From Novosphingobium sp. 9 (GTDB lineage Bacteria; Pseudomonadota; Alphaproteobacteria; Sphingomonadales; Sphingomonadaceae), in assembly GCF_025340265.1 (NCBI RefSeq), contig NZ_CP022707.1:930501-994500 (forward strand): a stretch of 64,000 nt of DNA, in the 5' to 3' direction. Below the pieces are notes generated by a model, which was not told the origin of the DNA, searched no databases, and saw nothing but the letters and a program-made list of their open reading frames with translations. Numbering within the stretch: the stretch's first letter is position 1; the number at the start of each line of letters is the position of its first letter. A program made the position numbers and the translations under genes. Below are positions 25,265 to 34,297 of the stretch, piece after piece.

Positions 25265-26152
25265 ATGGTGACCGTTTCGCCCGACGTCTATAATCGAGCC
25301 GCTTCGCTGCTGGCTGAAAATCCGGAATACCGGGTGCTGCGCAAGCTTCGTCCAGTGGCAGGGTTTCATCGACCGGTGCCTGGCGCTCGCAACCGTATCG
25401 GCGTTGCGATCGATGTCGAGACCACTGGGCTGGACTACGAATCCGACCGGATCATTGAACTGGCCCTCCAGCGATTTCGCTACGACGATGCCGGGCGGAT
25501 CGTGCAGGTCGGCCAGGCCCGGGTCTGGCGTGAAGAGCCGGGTGAGCCCCTCGATCTCAGGATAACGAAACTGACCGGCTTGACCGATGAGGTCCTGGCG
25601 GGACAGTCGATCGACGATACCCTTGCGCTCGAAATTCTGGGCTCGGCCGATTTGATCGTTGCCCATAACGCGCGGTTCGATCGGCCGTTCGTCGATCGCA
25701 GGTTGCCCGCGCTCGCCGGTAAGGCCTGGGCCTGCTCGATGTCCGAACTGGACTGGCTGGAACTCGGTTTCGACGGGCGTGCGCTTGCCCATCTCGTCTC
25801 GCAGTGCGGCTGGTTCTATGAAGGTCATCGGGCTGAAAACGACATCCTCGCGCTCCTATACCTTCTGGCGCATGACTTGCCGGACGGCGAAACCGTGATG
25901 GCCAAGCTGATAGCCTGTTCGGAGCGGTCGTCTTTCCAGGTGAATGCGGTCGATGCCCCCTTCGATGCCAAGGACCGCCTAAAAGCCCGAGGCTATCGCT
26001 GGAATTCTGCGTTGCGCTTCTGGACGACCGAGATCGCGGAGGCGGATCACGGTGCGGAGCGGGCATGGCTGATGAGCGAGGTCTATACCGGGTACGGCGA
26101 GCCCGCGTTCATTCCTGTCAGCGCCTGCGAACGGCATTCCAGAGCAGTATGA
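25265..26152 (+). CDS. 3'-5' exonuclease, DNA polymerase III epsilon-like (DnaQ)
   Basis: 295-residue DEDD exonuclease. ExoI is AIDVETTGLDYE (D-x-E), ExoII is AHNARFDRPFVD (N-x3-D), and ExoIII is HRAENDILALLYLLA (H-x4-D, DEDDh type). The N-terminal 40 residues are not part of the fold. A C-terminal extension of about 80 residues contains a Gly/Arg-rich ARGYRWNSALRFW stretch. Similar stand-alone exonucleases are common in sphingomonad plasmids and integrated elements, where they process element DNA. It starts the mobilization-type block. Start chosen at ATG 25265. Confidence 0.86.
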   Translation: MVTVSPDVYNRAASLLAENPEYRVLRKLRPVAGFHRPVPGARNRIGVAIDVETTGLDYESDRIIELALQRFRYDDAGRIVQVGQARVWREEPGEPLDLRITKLTGLTDEVLAGQSIDDTLALEILGSADLIVAHNARFDRPFVDRRLPALAGKAWACSMSELDWLELGFDGRALAHLVSQCGWFYEGHRAENDILALLYLLAHDLPDGETVMAKLIACSERSSFQVNAVDAPFDAKDRLKARGYRWNSALRFWTTEIAEADHGAERAWLMSEVYTGYGEPAFIPVSACERHSRAV

Positions 26153-26385
26153 AGTCCTACTGAAAAGATCGCTTGTCTAGCTCTGGCTCTGACGCCCCGT
26201 ATCCGGCAAGACTGCATTCTAACGCTTCAGCGCTTCGTGCTTCCATCGTGTCTCTCGTAGGGGGCCCGGCTGTGATGCCCCGAACCTAAATCACCATGCG
26301 GACTTTGCGTTGATAGCTGCCTATGGTCTGGTTCGCGCTACATCGACGCTTTTTGGGAATCTCGATCCAAACGAAGGACAGCTCG

Positions 26386-26910
26386 TCATCTGGTAGATTG
26401 CGGGCAAACTCTGGCGACGCGCTGCCCATCGTCCCACCGCTTCTTGTAGATCGCGGCCCCTTTGCCCAGTTGCCAGCAGGATAGGTCTCCTGTTTCGCTG
26501 GATACCAGAGCCAGGGTTCGACCGTACCTGTCGGTTCCTATCCTCTCGATCGTGAGGCGGCCATGCAGTGCATCTCGCAGGCTATCCGTCGATGCTTCCG
26601 GATTGCCAGGTGCGCACTGCCTTCCCTTTCGGCAATGGCCGGCAAGTTCGGGAGCATCGATGCCCAGCAAGCGAATGCGTTCGCCGGCACAATTGAGCGT
26701 ATCACCGTCCACCACACGACAGTCGGTGAGCGGGTGGCCGGTACGGGCCGGTGGATTTTCCGGCCAAATTAGTGATGCCGCACCGGCACCAGCTCCCGCC
26801 AGCGCAGCTGCGCCGAACCATGCGGCAATTACTTTGGTCGTTCTGGACCGTGACCTGCGGCGGTAGTGGTCAAATTTGATCAGGTTGTCAGTTCGATGGC
26901 GCCTGCGCAT
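26386..26910 (-). CDS. Thermonuclease (SNase) family protein
   Basis: 174 residues with one N-terminal membrane segment (about residues 29-50, preceded by a very basic stretch) and a staphylococcal nuclease-like fold. The catalytic pattern is visible: Arg/Asp in IRLLGIDAPEL, then IGTDRYGRTLA. The KGRQCAPG segment, with a Cys spacing that suggests a disulfide, fits a periplasmic or secreted enzyme. Such genes are typical cargo of sphingomonad plasmids and islands. ATG 26910 (MRRRHRTDNLI) is chosen; an ATG at 26943 is the alternative. Confidence 0.8.
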   Translation of the reverse strand: MRRRHRTDNLIKFDHYRRRSRSRTTKVIAAWFGAAALAGAGAGAASLIWPENPPARTGHPLTDCRVVDGDTLNCAGERIRLLGIDAPELAGHCRKGRQCAPGNPEASTDSLRDALHGRLTIERIGTDRYGRTLALVSSETGDLSCWQLGKGAAIYKKRWDDGQRVARVCPQSTR

Positions 26911-27331
26911 GGCGCTCTTTACGCCGTGTGGGGAGGTTTCCAAACACTCAGATTAGAATGCTGCCCCGCGCCTTTCGCGCGGCCGCGCTCTATCCTCGCT
27001 TCGCTTCGACCGAGCCGCCTGCGGCGTCTCGTCCCATGCGGGCAAGGATCGCTGGCAGGGGCCGTCCCGCCTTCCGCGCTCCGGATGCGGACAGCGCGGC
27101 GGGCCGCGCTGGCGCCGGGTTGATGGACCTGCCGGGCAGGCGGAGTGGGCGTCACTACCCTCTAGGCCCGCCGCGGCGGCGCGCAACCTGAGCTCTGGCT
27201 CAGGTCCTGCACTTCGTTGCGGCCTTGTCAGGTGCGCCCCGCCTCGGACGGCGGGCCTTGCCGGTTCGCTCCTGTCGCCCACCCCGCCCTCCGGCCGGTC
27301 AATGCGCGCGATGGAAGAAGGAGTGAAGATC
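26911..27331. other. GC-rich region between thermonuclease and ParB-like gene
   Basis: Many overlapping short frames on both strands, none with protein features. It is very G+C-rich and contains several short inverted repeats around 26970-27120. It must contain the promoter of the ParB-like operon. Confidence 0.4.
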
Positions 27332-29191
27332 ATGGAACTCAAGCACATCGACATCACCCGTCTGTCGGTTTCCAGCCTCAACATGCGGGGCACGAGGAAG
27401 GCCTGCGACATCGCCAATATCCTGCCCTCGGTCAGGGCACGCGGCGTGCTGGTGCCGCTGATCGTTCGCGAGATGGATCGGTCTGGAAGTGAGGTCGCAG
27501 ACGGGGTGGAGCATCGCCCTGCTTACGAGATTCTGGCAGGCAAGCGGCGCTATCATGCGGCGCTTACCGTGGTGGAAGAAGGTGGCGGCATTGAGGACCT
27601 GCCCTGCGCGGTGATCGAGCCGGGGGACGATGCAGGGGCGCTCGAAGCCTCGCTGATCGAGAACATTGCACGGCTCGATCCTGACGAGATGACCCGCTGC
27701 GAAACGTTCACCCGGCTGGTGCGCGAGGGCCGCGATGTGGATGGCATTGCCCTGACCTTCGGGCTGACGGCTTTGCAGGTGAAGCGCACGCTGGCGCTCG
27801 GCAACCTGATCCCGCGCCTGCGCAACCTCTACCGGGCAGACGGTATCGATGCAGTGTCGCTGCGGCACCTGACGATGGCCTCGAAGGCAAAGCAGAAGGA
27901 GTGGCTGGCCCTTTATGACGACGAACGCGCAACAGCACCGACCGGAGCATGGCTCAAGGCATGGCTGTTCGGGGGTGCCTCGATCCCGGTCGGGGCCGCG
28001 CTGTTCGATGTGGAGGCCTATCCCGGCGAGATCGTTGCCGACCTGTTCGGCGAGGAGCGCTACTTCGCCTGTGCCGAGGTGTTCTGGAGCGCGCAGATGG
28101 AGGCCATCGAGGCCCGTGCCGACGCCTGTCGCGAAGCAGGCTGGGGCGAGGTGGTGATCCTCCCGCGCGGCGATGCCTTCCACACATGGGAGCACGAGCG
28201 CATGGCCAAGGGTAAAGGCGGGCGGGTCTATGTCGTTATCGGCCATCGCGGCGATGTCACGTTCCACGAAGGCTATGTGACCACGAAGGAAGCACGGCGG
28301 CTGGAACGCGGGGAGGTACTGGAGAAGGTCTCCCGGCCCGAAGTGTCGAGCACGGTGAATGCCTATATCGATCTGCACCGCCATGCTGCCGTGCGGGCCA
28401 GACTGGTGGAAGATACCGGCCTGTCGCTGCGGGTGATGGTGGCCCATGCGATCATGGGGTCGGGGCTGTGGACCGTGCGGATCGAACCACAGAAATGCCC
28501 CACCGATGCCGTGGTCGAGAGCATCGAGTCCTGCCTGTCCGAAGCCCTGTTCGATGCAAGGCGGCGCGAGGTTCTGGCCTTGCTGGAACGCGATCCCGAT
28601 ACCCCGACTGTCACCGGCAGCGAGGAAGAGCACGGCATCTGCGGTCTGCTGCTGCGGCTGATCGCCCTGGACGATGCAGCGGTGCTGCAAGTTCTGGCCG
28701 TGGTCATGGGCGAGACGCTCGATGTGGGTACAGGCCTGATCGAAATGCTGGGCACGCACATGGGCGTGACCATGGCCGATGTCTGGCAGGCCGACGATGC
28801 GCTGCTCGAGGCCGTGCGCGACCGCGAGGTGATCGGGCATTTGCTGGCCGATCTGGCAGGCGAAGCGGTGGCAACCGAGAACGCCAAGGCCACTACCAAG
28901 GTACAGCGCGGGATCATCCGCGATTGCCTTGCCGGGGCCAGTGGACGGCGCAGACACGAAAGCTGGGTGCCGCGCTGGATGGCGTTTCCGGCGAGCGCCT
29001 ACACGATGCGCGGCGGGGTCGGCAGTGTCGAGCGGGCAGGCCGGATCGCATCTACCGAGGCGCCTGTGTCAGAGGTCGAAGACGCCGACGCCGAGGGCGA
29101 TGTCCAAGCCGATGAAGGCGAAGGGGCAACCGCCCCCACACCGACACCGATGCCGATACCGCCTTGCCCAAGGCGGCATGACAGGGGATAG
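27332..29191 (+). CDS. Large ParB/Spo0J-like protein
   Basis: 619 residues. The N-terminal ParB/Srx domain has LNMRGTRKACDIA, VPLIVRE, EILAGKRRYHAALTV (the GxRR box, here GKRR) and SLIENIARLDPDEM, followed by a KorB/ParB-type helix-turn-helix around ALTFGLTALQVKR. The large C-terminal part (about residues 220-600) is specific to plasmid/ICE members and carries no motif I can name. Such proteins occur with relaxases and exonucleases in sphingomonad mobile elements, often as plasmid-type regulators or accessory partition proteins; no ParA is next to it. ATG 27332 has AAGGAG 8 bases upstream. Confidence 0.85.
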   Translation: MELKHIDITRLSVSSLNMRGTRKACDIANILPSVRARGVLVPLIVREMDRSGSEVADGVEHRPAYEILAGKRRYHAALTVVEEGGGIEDLPCAVIEPGDDAGALEASLIENIARLDPDEMTRCETFTRLVREGRDVDGIALTFGLTALQVKRTLALGNLIPRLRNLYRADGIDAVSLRHLTMASKAKQKEWLALYDDERATAPTGAWLKAWLFGGASIPVGAALFDVEAYPGEIVADLFGEERYFACAEVFWSAQMEAIEARADACREAGWGEVVILPRGDAFHTWEHERMAKGKGGRVYVVIGHRGDVTFHEGYVTTKEARRLERGEVLEKVSRPEVSSTVNAYIDLHRHAAVRARLVEDTGLSLRVMVAHAIMGSGLWTVRIEPQKCPTDAVVESIESCLSEALFDARRREVLALLERDPDTPTVTGSEEEHGICGLLLRLIALDDAAVLQVLAVVMGETLDVGTGLIEMLGTHMGVTMADVWQADDALLEAVRDREVIGHLLADLAGEAVATENAKATTKVQRGIIRDCLAGASGRRRHESWVPRWMAFPASAYTMRGGVGSVERAGRIASTEAPVSEVEDADAEGDVQADEGEGATAPTPTPMPIPPCPRRHDRG

Positions 29192-29263
29192 GGCCGGTTC
29201 CCGGTGGGACCGGCCTGCCACTTTGTGCTTGGCATTACAGGGAATAGCAGCGAGTCTGGCCTT

Positions 29264-30187
29264 ATGAAAACCGACCTCGATCATCTGCCTGCAAGCAAGC
29301 AGCGGGACCTGGACCGTGTGGTCCAGATCCTGTTCGAGGAATTCGCCGCAGCGCACGAGAATGCCACCGCGCGCCGTCGGCGGGGCCGGATCCTCAAGGT
29401 TATTCTCTACGGCAGCCATGCCCGTGGCGGCTGGGTCGACGAGCCGCATACCGCCAAGGGCTACGTCTCGGACTTCGACCTGCTGGTGATCGTCAACCAG
29501 AAGGACCTGACCGACCGCGCCGCGCACTGGACCGCTGCCGACCAGCGGTTGATCGAGGAGAAGCTCGCAGGGCGTCTGCGCACGCCTGCCAACTTCGTGG
29601 TCCATACGTGGCAGGAAGTCGGCGATGGTCTGGCCCACGGGCGCTACTTCTTCATGGACATCGCCCGCGATGGCGTGGTGCTGTTCGAGGCCGACGACAG
29701 ACCGCTTCCCGAGCCCAAGCCCAAGACGCCCGAACAGGCGCTGGCCATGGCGCAGGAATACTTCGACGAGTGGTTTCCTGCAGCTAATAAGCGCTTCAAC
29801 ATTGCGCGCTTCGACATCAAAGAAGGCTACCTGAAAGAAGCTGCATTCGACCTGCACCAGTCAGCAGAATTTCTCTTTCATTGCGTACTTTTAGTCGGCA
29901 CTTTCTACACCCCACACAACCACAATCTCGCCTTCCTGCGCGCGCAGGCTGAGGGCCTCGACATGCGCCTTGTCGATGCATGGCCGCGCAATACCCGGCG
30001 TGAACGAGCGCTCTTCGAGAAGCTCAAGGATGCCTATGTGAAGGCGCGCTACTCCAAGCACTACCGCATCGCAAAAGAGGACTTGGAGTGGCTTGCCGCC
30101 AGGGTCGAAAAGCTCGGCCAGCTGGTGCAGGAAGTCTGTCAGGAACGCCTGACGCTGCTCGCCTCGCAAGTTCGCGAAGCAGGCTGA
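29264..30187 (+). CDS. MNT-HEPN fusion protein (nucleotidyltransferase plus HEPN)
   Basis: 307 residues in two parts. The N-terminal minimal nucleotidyltransferase has ILYGSHARGGW with the GS motif, and SDFDLLVIV with the D-x-D metal site. The C-terminal part (from AQEYFDEWFPAANKRF to the end) is HEPN-like, with the KEAAFDLHQSAEFLFH helix typical of these proteins. Separate MNT/HEPN pairs form toxin-antitoxin modules in which MNT AMPylates the HEPN RNase; the fusion may combine both. ATG 29264 (MKTDLDHLPAS) is chosen. The gene is 72 bases after the ParB-like gene. Confidence 0.82.
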   Translation: MKTDLDHLPASKQRDLDRVVQILFEEFAAAHENATARRRRGRILKVILYGSHARGGWVDEPHTAKGYVSDFDLLVIVNQKDLTDRAAHWTAADQRLIEEKLAGRLRTPANFVVHTWQEVGDGLAHGRYFFMDIARDGVVLFEADDRPLPEPKPKTPEQALAMAQEYFDEWFPAANKRFNIARFDIKEGYLKEAAFDLHQSAEFLFHCVLLVGTFYTPHNHNLAFLRAQAEGLDMRLVDAWPRNTRRERALFEKLKDAYVKARYSKHYRIAKEDLEWLAARVEKLGQLVQEVCQERLTLLASQVREAG

Positions 30188-30259
30188 GCCCTGTTTTACA
30201 GGAGTGGGCGGCCCTCTTGCGTCCATTGATCATCACCGTGCGCGCGTTCCCACTACCCT

Positions 30260-30622
30260 TCAGGCTTCTTCCCGCACCTCGATATCGAGCGTAAGCTGCA
30301 GCACGTCCTCGCTCTCGTTATCGGCATCGGGCTGCAGCGTCTGCGCGCCGCAGGCGAGCGTGATCCAGTCGAAACTCCAGTCCAGATCGAGCGCATCGCC
30401 AAGGCCATGACGGGTGATCCTGGCCATCGCCGCGCCCTCGCTGGCGATCCCGAAACGGCAGGCATCGCCGCCCGGAATGCAGGTGCCCTGCACCAGCGTT
30501 CCATCCGAAAATGCCAGCGAGAACCCCTCGGCAATCCCGCGTGCCGGGACATCGAGAACGGTCTCGATATCCCCTGTCAGATGCAGGCGATGGCCTGCCT
30601 GCGCTTCGATCCGCACACCCAT
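30260..30622 (-). CDS. Hypothetical protein
   Basis: 120 residues, unrecognised. Acidic, beta-rich: GHRLHLTGDIETVLDVPARG, then SLAFSDGTLVQGTCIPGG, and DLDWSFDWITLACGAQ. This looks like a small beta-sandwich, ending in an acidic strand. ATG 30622 (MGVRIEAQAGH) has GGACAG upstream; an ATG at 30685 in the same frame is less likely. Convergent with the MNT-HEPN gene and divergent from the relaxase. Similar short genes beside relaxases are found in sphingomonad elements, but the function is unknown. Confidence 0.55.
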   Translation of the reverse strand: MGVRIEAQAGHRLHLTGDIETVLDVPARGIAEGFSLAFSDGTLVQGTCIPGGDACRFGIASEGAAMARITRHGLGDALDLDWSFDWITLACGAQTLQPDADNESEDVLQLTLDIEVREEA

Positions 30623-30982
30623 GGCTCTGTCCTTCCTTCGCGACTCATGTGACGAGATGGATATAGAACATATAGCGAACATCATGAAGTGCGATGATGG
30701 GGTTCGGAAGGGTAAGGGCAGCGAAGGGGCAGGAAGAAAGGCTATGGCAAGTTAAAGGCCCCTGTCTCTCTGGTTCGACTAAGTGGCTGTCTGCACGTCT
30801 TTTTCTTGAGAGATAAGGGGTGCCGGAGCCCAGCCTAAGCCTCCGCTCATGAAGCAAATCGCAAAGAAACACTGGTTTTGCAGGCGCTTATCGGGAGGCA
30901 ACCGTGGAGGCCCTTGCCGCTGGGCATGCGCGTCCCCTGATTGCTGGCTCGGGCAGGCATCGACAGCATCAAGGAAGCGGCA
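30623..30982. other. Region upstream of the relaxase, possible oriT location
   Basis: 360 bases between divergent genes. In mobilizable elements the origin of transfer usually lies next to the relaxase gene. I do not see a definite nic-site consensus. A moderately A+T-rich stretch with direct GATG/GCGATG repeats is at about 30650-30710. Confidence 0.35.
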
Positions 30983-32935
30983 ATGGACGATGGGTTCGAC
31001 GTGTGGCTGGGCCATATCGGCAAGGAACGGCCCATGCGCCACGCCCTGCGCCGCGCGGTCAATCAGGCGGGCGGATCGCGCCTGTCGAAGGGGGGCAAGC
31101 CGCGCTTCACCGGCGCGCGGACCGGGCGCGGCGTCGCGGCCGCACAGATGCTCGGCGATGGTCCCCGTCACGGCGGTTCGAGAACGCGCCGGGTGGTCGT
31201 GAAGGCCCGCTTCGTGAAGCTTGCGGGCAAGGGCGCCAAGGCAGCTTCCGCCCACCTCAGCTACCTGCAGCGCGACGGGACCACCCGCGAGGGCGAGCGC
31301 GGCACGCTCTACGGCCCCGACAGCGACTGCGCCGACGGCAAGGCCTTCCTCGAGCGGGGCGCCGGGGACCGGCACCAGTTCCGCTTCATCGTCGCGCCCG
31401 AGGATGGCGAGCAGTATGCCGACCTGCGGCCAGTGACCCGTAGGCTCATGCAGCAGGTCGAAAAGGATCTGGGCACTTCGCTCGAATGGGTTGCGGTCGA
31501 TCACTTCAACACCGGCCACCCCCATACCCACATCGTCGTGCGCGGCGTGGATGATACAGGGGAGAACCTCGTCATCGCTCGCGACTACATCAGCCAGGGC
31601 ATGGCCGCACGGGCTTGCGAGATCGTCAGCCGCGATCTGGGCCCGCGCACCGAACGGGAAATCGCCGCAGCCAACGAGCGCGAAGTGACGCAGGAGCGCT
31701 TCACCCGGATCGACCGACGCCTGCTGGGCGATCTCGACGACAAGGGCCTTGCCTCGGCATGGCATGGTGACCCGGCCGAGCAGGCGTTGCGCGCGGCCCG
31801 CCTTGGCACGCTGCGCTCGATGGGGCTCGCCGAAGAGGAAGGCAAAGGGCGTGGACGCTATCGCCTCGATCCCGAACTGGAAACGAAGCTGCGCACCATG
31901 GGCAGGCGCGGCGACATCATCGCCACCATGCACGAACGCCTGCGCAGCCATCCCGAGGTGCTGCCCCAGGACTATGCGATCCATGAGCCTGCACAAGCTA
32001 AGCCCTTCGTCGGGCGCGTGCTCGACCGGGGTCTCTCCGACGAGCACGCCGATCGCCGTTACCTGATCGTCGAGGCAACCGACGGGCGTACCCTCTTCGT
32101 TGATCTGGGAGAGGACATCGCCGAGGGGGCAAGGCGCGGCGGACTGGTCAGAGTGTCCCCCTCCGACTTCGGACTGCGCAAGGCCGACCCGGTGATCGCC
32201 GAGGTCGCTGCGGCGAGCAACGGACGCTACAATGTCGACCTTCACCTTGCTCACGATCCGTATGCTTCGGAACGCTTCGCACAGGCCCATGTGCGCAGGC
32301 TCGAGGCGCTGCGGCGCGACGGGGCATCGATAGACCGCGAGCCCAACGGCACCTGGATCATCGGCCCGGATTATCTGGACGAGGCGCAGCGCTACGAGGA
32401 GCGCCAGGCCCAGCGTCGGCCGGTGATCGTCGACGTACTGGCCGACCGGCCGCTGGAGCAGCTCGTCCGCCACGACGGTCCCACATGGCTTGACCGCCAG
32501 TGCGTGGAAAGTCCCCGCGAGCGCCTGCACGGGCGCATGGGCGGCGAGGTCGCGGCAGCGCTGCGTCAGCGGAGGCAGTGGCTTGTAGAGCAGGGACTGG
32601 CCGAACAAGAGGGCAATGCCCTGCGCTACCGCAGCGATCTCATCGCCACGCTGCGCGGGCGCGAGTTGCGCCGCGTCGGCGCGCAGCTCTCCGGCGAACT
32701 GGGCTTGCGGTTCACGCCGATGGAGGGCGGCCGGGTCGAGGGCATCTATCGCAAGGCCGTGAACGTGGGCGGCGAGAAATATGCCGTGATCGAGAAATCT
32801 CGGGAGTTCACCCTGGTGCCCTGGCAGCCGGTGCTGGAGAAGCAGCTCGGCCGCAGTGTCGCGGGCACCATCGAGCGAAGCGGGAGCATCAACTGGACCT
32901 TTGGTCGCCAGCGCTCGGGGCCGCAGATCACCTGA
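30983..32935 (+). CDS. Relaxase/mobilization nuclease, DUF3363 type
   Basis: 650 residues. The catalytic histidine cluster is HFNTGHPHTHIVV (about residues 174-186), the HxH of VirD2/TraI-type relaxases. The N-terminal ARLRYLxRDG-like segment (AHLSYLQRDGTTR) is typical of the TraI/DUF3363 family. The C-terminal half (LDRGLSDEHADRRYLIVEA and later) is the DUF3363-type region. It nicks oriT and pilots DNA during conjugative mobilization. ATG 30983 (MDDGFDVWLGHIG) has AGGAAG upstream. No mating-pair or coupling protein genes lie in the window, so the element is mobilizable at best. Confidence 0.88.
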   Translation: MDDGFDVWLGHIGKERPMRHALRRAVNQAGGSRLSKGGKPRFTGARTGRGVAAAQMLGDGPRHGGSRTRRVVVKARFVKLAGKGAKAASAHLSYLQRDGTTREGERGTLYGPDSDCADGKAFLERGAGDRHQFRFIVAPEDGEQYADLRPVTRRLMQQVEKDLGTSLEWVAVDHFNTGHPHTHIVVRGVDDTGENLVIARDYISQGMAARACEIVSRDLGPRTEREIAAANEREVTQERFTRIDRRLLGDLDDKGLASAWHGDPAEQALRAARLGTLRSMGLAEEEGKGRGRYRLDPELETKLRTMGRRGDIIATMHERLRSHPEVLPQDYAIHEPAQAKPFVGRVLDRGLSDEHADRRYLIVEATDGRTLFVDLGEDIAEGARRGGLVRVSPSDFGLRKADPVIAEVAAASNGRYNVDLHLAHDPYASERFAQAHVRRLEALRRDGASIDREPNGTWIIGPDYLDEAQRYEERQAQRRPVIVDVLADRPLEQLVRHDGPTWLDRQCVESPRERLHGRMGGEVAAALRQRRQWLVEQGLAEQEGNALRYRSDLIATLRGRELRRVGAQLSGELGLRFTPMEGGRVEGIYRKAVNVGGEKYAVIEKSREFTLVPWQPVLEKQLGRSVAGTIERSGSINWTFGRQRSGPQIT

Positions 32936-33000
32936 TGATACTGAAAACACCCCTGGGGATACCGGAAAGGCTCTGTCGCCTATCGGAAGCCATGCCCATC

Positions 33001-33432
33001 ATGGCCTCCATGCAGACGCGCAAGACCCGCCACCAGTTCTACCTTCCAGATCATCTCTCGGCCCGGCTCGATACCATGGCGGGAGAGCCGGGAGCATCGA
33101 AGACGACGATCCTGAGCGAGGCCCTCGCTGCCTGGATTCAGCGCACCGATGATGAACAGACCGGAGCGCAGTTCGGCAAGGTGCTGGCCAGGCAGGCTCG
33201 TGCGTCCGAGCGCCTCGATCAGCGGGTAGACCACCTGACCGAAGTGCTCGGCTTGTTCGTGCGCTACTATCTGACCTTCACCGCGCATCACCCGGCCTTC
33301 GACGAGGAGACCCGCAATCTGGGCCTGCGGCGCTACGAGAACTTCCTCAGGCATGCGGGAGAGCTGGCGGCGAAAAAGTCCAATGCCAAGCCAAGCGCAT
33401 CCCCACCTTCGCCGCAGGAGAACGAGGCATGA
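33001..33432 (+). CDS. Ribbon-helix-helix (CopG-type) regulator
   Basis: 143 residues. The N-terminus has TRHQFYLPDHLSARLD (the beta-strand and first helix of a ribbon-helix-helix) and SKTTILSEALAAWI. The helical C-terminal tail is rich in Arg and ends in Lys/Ser/Pro. RHH proteins next to relaxases usually bind oriT or regulate the mobilization operon. Three in-frame ATGs (32992, 33001, 33010) are close; 33001 (MASMQTRKTRHQF) is chosen. Stop overlaps the next start (ATGA). Confidence 0.8.
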   Translation: MASMQTRKTRHQFYLPDHLSARLDTMAGEPGASKTTILSEALAAWIQRTDDEQTGAQFGKVLARQARASERLDQRVDHLTEVLGLFVRYYLTFTAHHPAFDEETRNLGLRRYENFLRHAGELAAKKSNAKPSASPPSPQENEA

Positions 33433-33653
33433 GCAGTCCATCCGATCGCGCCGCACTGCTGCCCTACAAAACCGATCCCCTGACGGTGCGGATTCCCGAA
33501 GCCTGCCGGTTGACCGGCATCGGCCGCTCCAAGCTCTATGAGCTCATTGCCGACGGCAGCATCGAGGTCGTCAAGGTCGGAGCCATGACGCTGGTGTCGT
33601 TCGAAAGCCTGAAGCGGTTGATTGCCGATGCCCGTGAAGGGGAAGAATCATGA
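33429..33653 (+). CDS. AlpA-like / excisionase-type helix-turn-helix protein
   Basis: 74 residues. The core TVRIPEACRLTGIGRSKLYE followed by LIADGSIEVVKVGAMTLV is the winged-helix signature of MerR-like excisionase/AlpA proteins: RLTGIGRSKLYELI then a basic Lys/Val wing. Such small DNA-binding proteins regulate excision or element genes. Its ATG overlaps the stop of the RHH gene (ATGA), and its stop overlaps the following ATG. Confidence 0.82.
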   Translation: MSSPSDRAALLPYKTDPLTVRIPEACRLTGIGRSKLYELIADGSIEVVKVGAMTLVSFESLKRLIADAREGEES

Positions 33654-33871
33654 GCGTCCATCCCATCCTTCTGCGCGCGGTGCTGACGGCGGTTGTGGCG
33701 GAAATCACGAACGAGCAGCGTGAGGCTCTTTACTCGCCAGATGACGGCATCAGATTTGAGGCTGAGGACGACCTTGTGGGCGACATTATGGTGGCGATGG
33801 CGAGCTTAGATGGCACGATCCGCGACGCGTGTGCTTCGCTCGGTTCTCATCAGCGCAAAGACCATCGGTAG
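33650..33871 (+). CDS. Small hypothetical protein
   Basis: 73 residues, unrecognised and acidic in the middle. It contains an aliphatic N-terminal helix (ILLRAVLTAVVAEI) and a second helix around DDLVGDIMVAMASLDGTI. The ATGA overlap with the AlpA-like gene supports that it is translated. It ends just before a fragment of old insertion sequence, so it may have lost its own C-terminus. Confidence 0.45.
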   Translation: MSVHPILLRAVLTAVVAEITNEQREALYSPDDGIRFEAEDDLVGDIMVAMASLDGTIRDACASLGSHQRKDHR

Positions 33872-34183
33872 TTTCTGCCTCCCCCTTTTCCAGCGACATC
33901 TGATTTTCGTTTCAGATGTTGACGGCCTGCTCTTCCGGTCGGAATGCCCCTTTGTCGCCGTGCAGCCATCGATTTCGCGTTCCCAAGTCCGGACTGTCCT
34001 CTGTGAATGGCTCCAGCGTTGCAAGTGCAAAGTGATGTTCTGACATTCCGTCGGATGCAGTCGTCTGTCCGGCCTTTTGATGCAGTAGGTTTAGACTGCT
34101 GGCCCTGATGGGGCGCACGAACAAGGTCCGACCGGTCTCGCCATCACATCCTTCGCGCTTACAACCTCGTGAAGCTGATCTCT

Positions 34184-34297
34184 TCAGCCAAGCTCTTGGT
34201 CTATGCGGCTGCCAATCGGCATGTGCCCGCGTTCGAAGACGCCGCCGCGCGCCATGAGCGCCCATGCGATCCGCGCCATCAGTCCTGCGAAGCCGCG
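34184..34297 (-). pseudogene. C-terminal remnant of an IS110-type transposase
   Basis: A short frame reads RGFAGLMARIAWALMARGGV on to a stop at 34184. The ARIAWALMARGG segment is the C-terminal motif of IS110-family transposases. Nothing upstream of it belongs to the family, so it is the last ~38 codons of an old element whose 3' non-coding end probably extends to about 33872. The region 33872-34183 holds no gene. It overlaps, in another frame, the end of the RHH gene. Confidence 0.5.
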
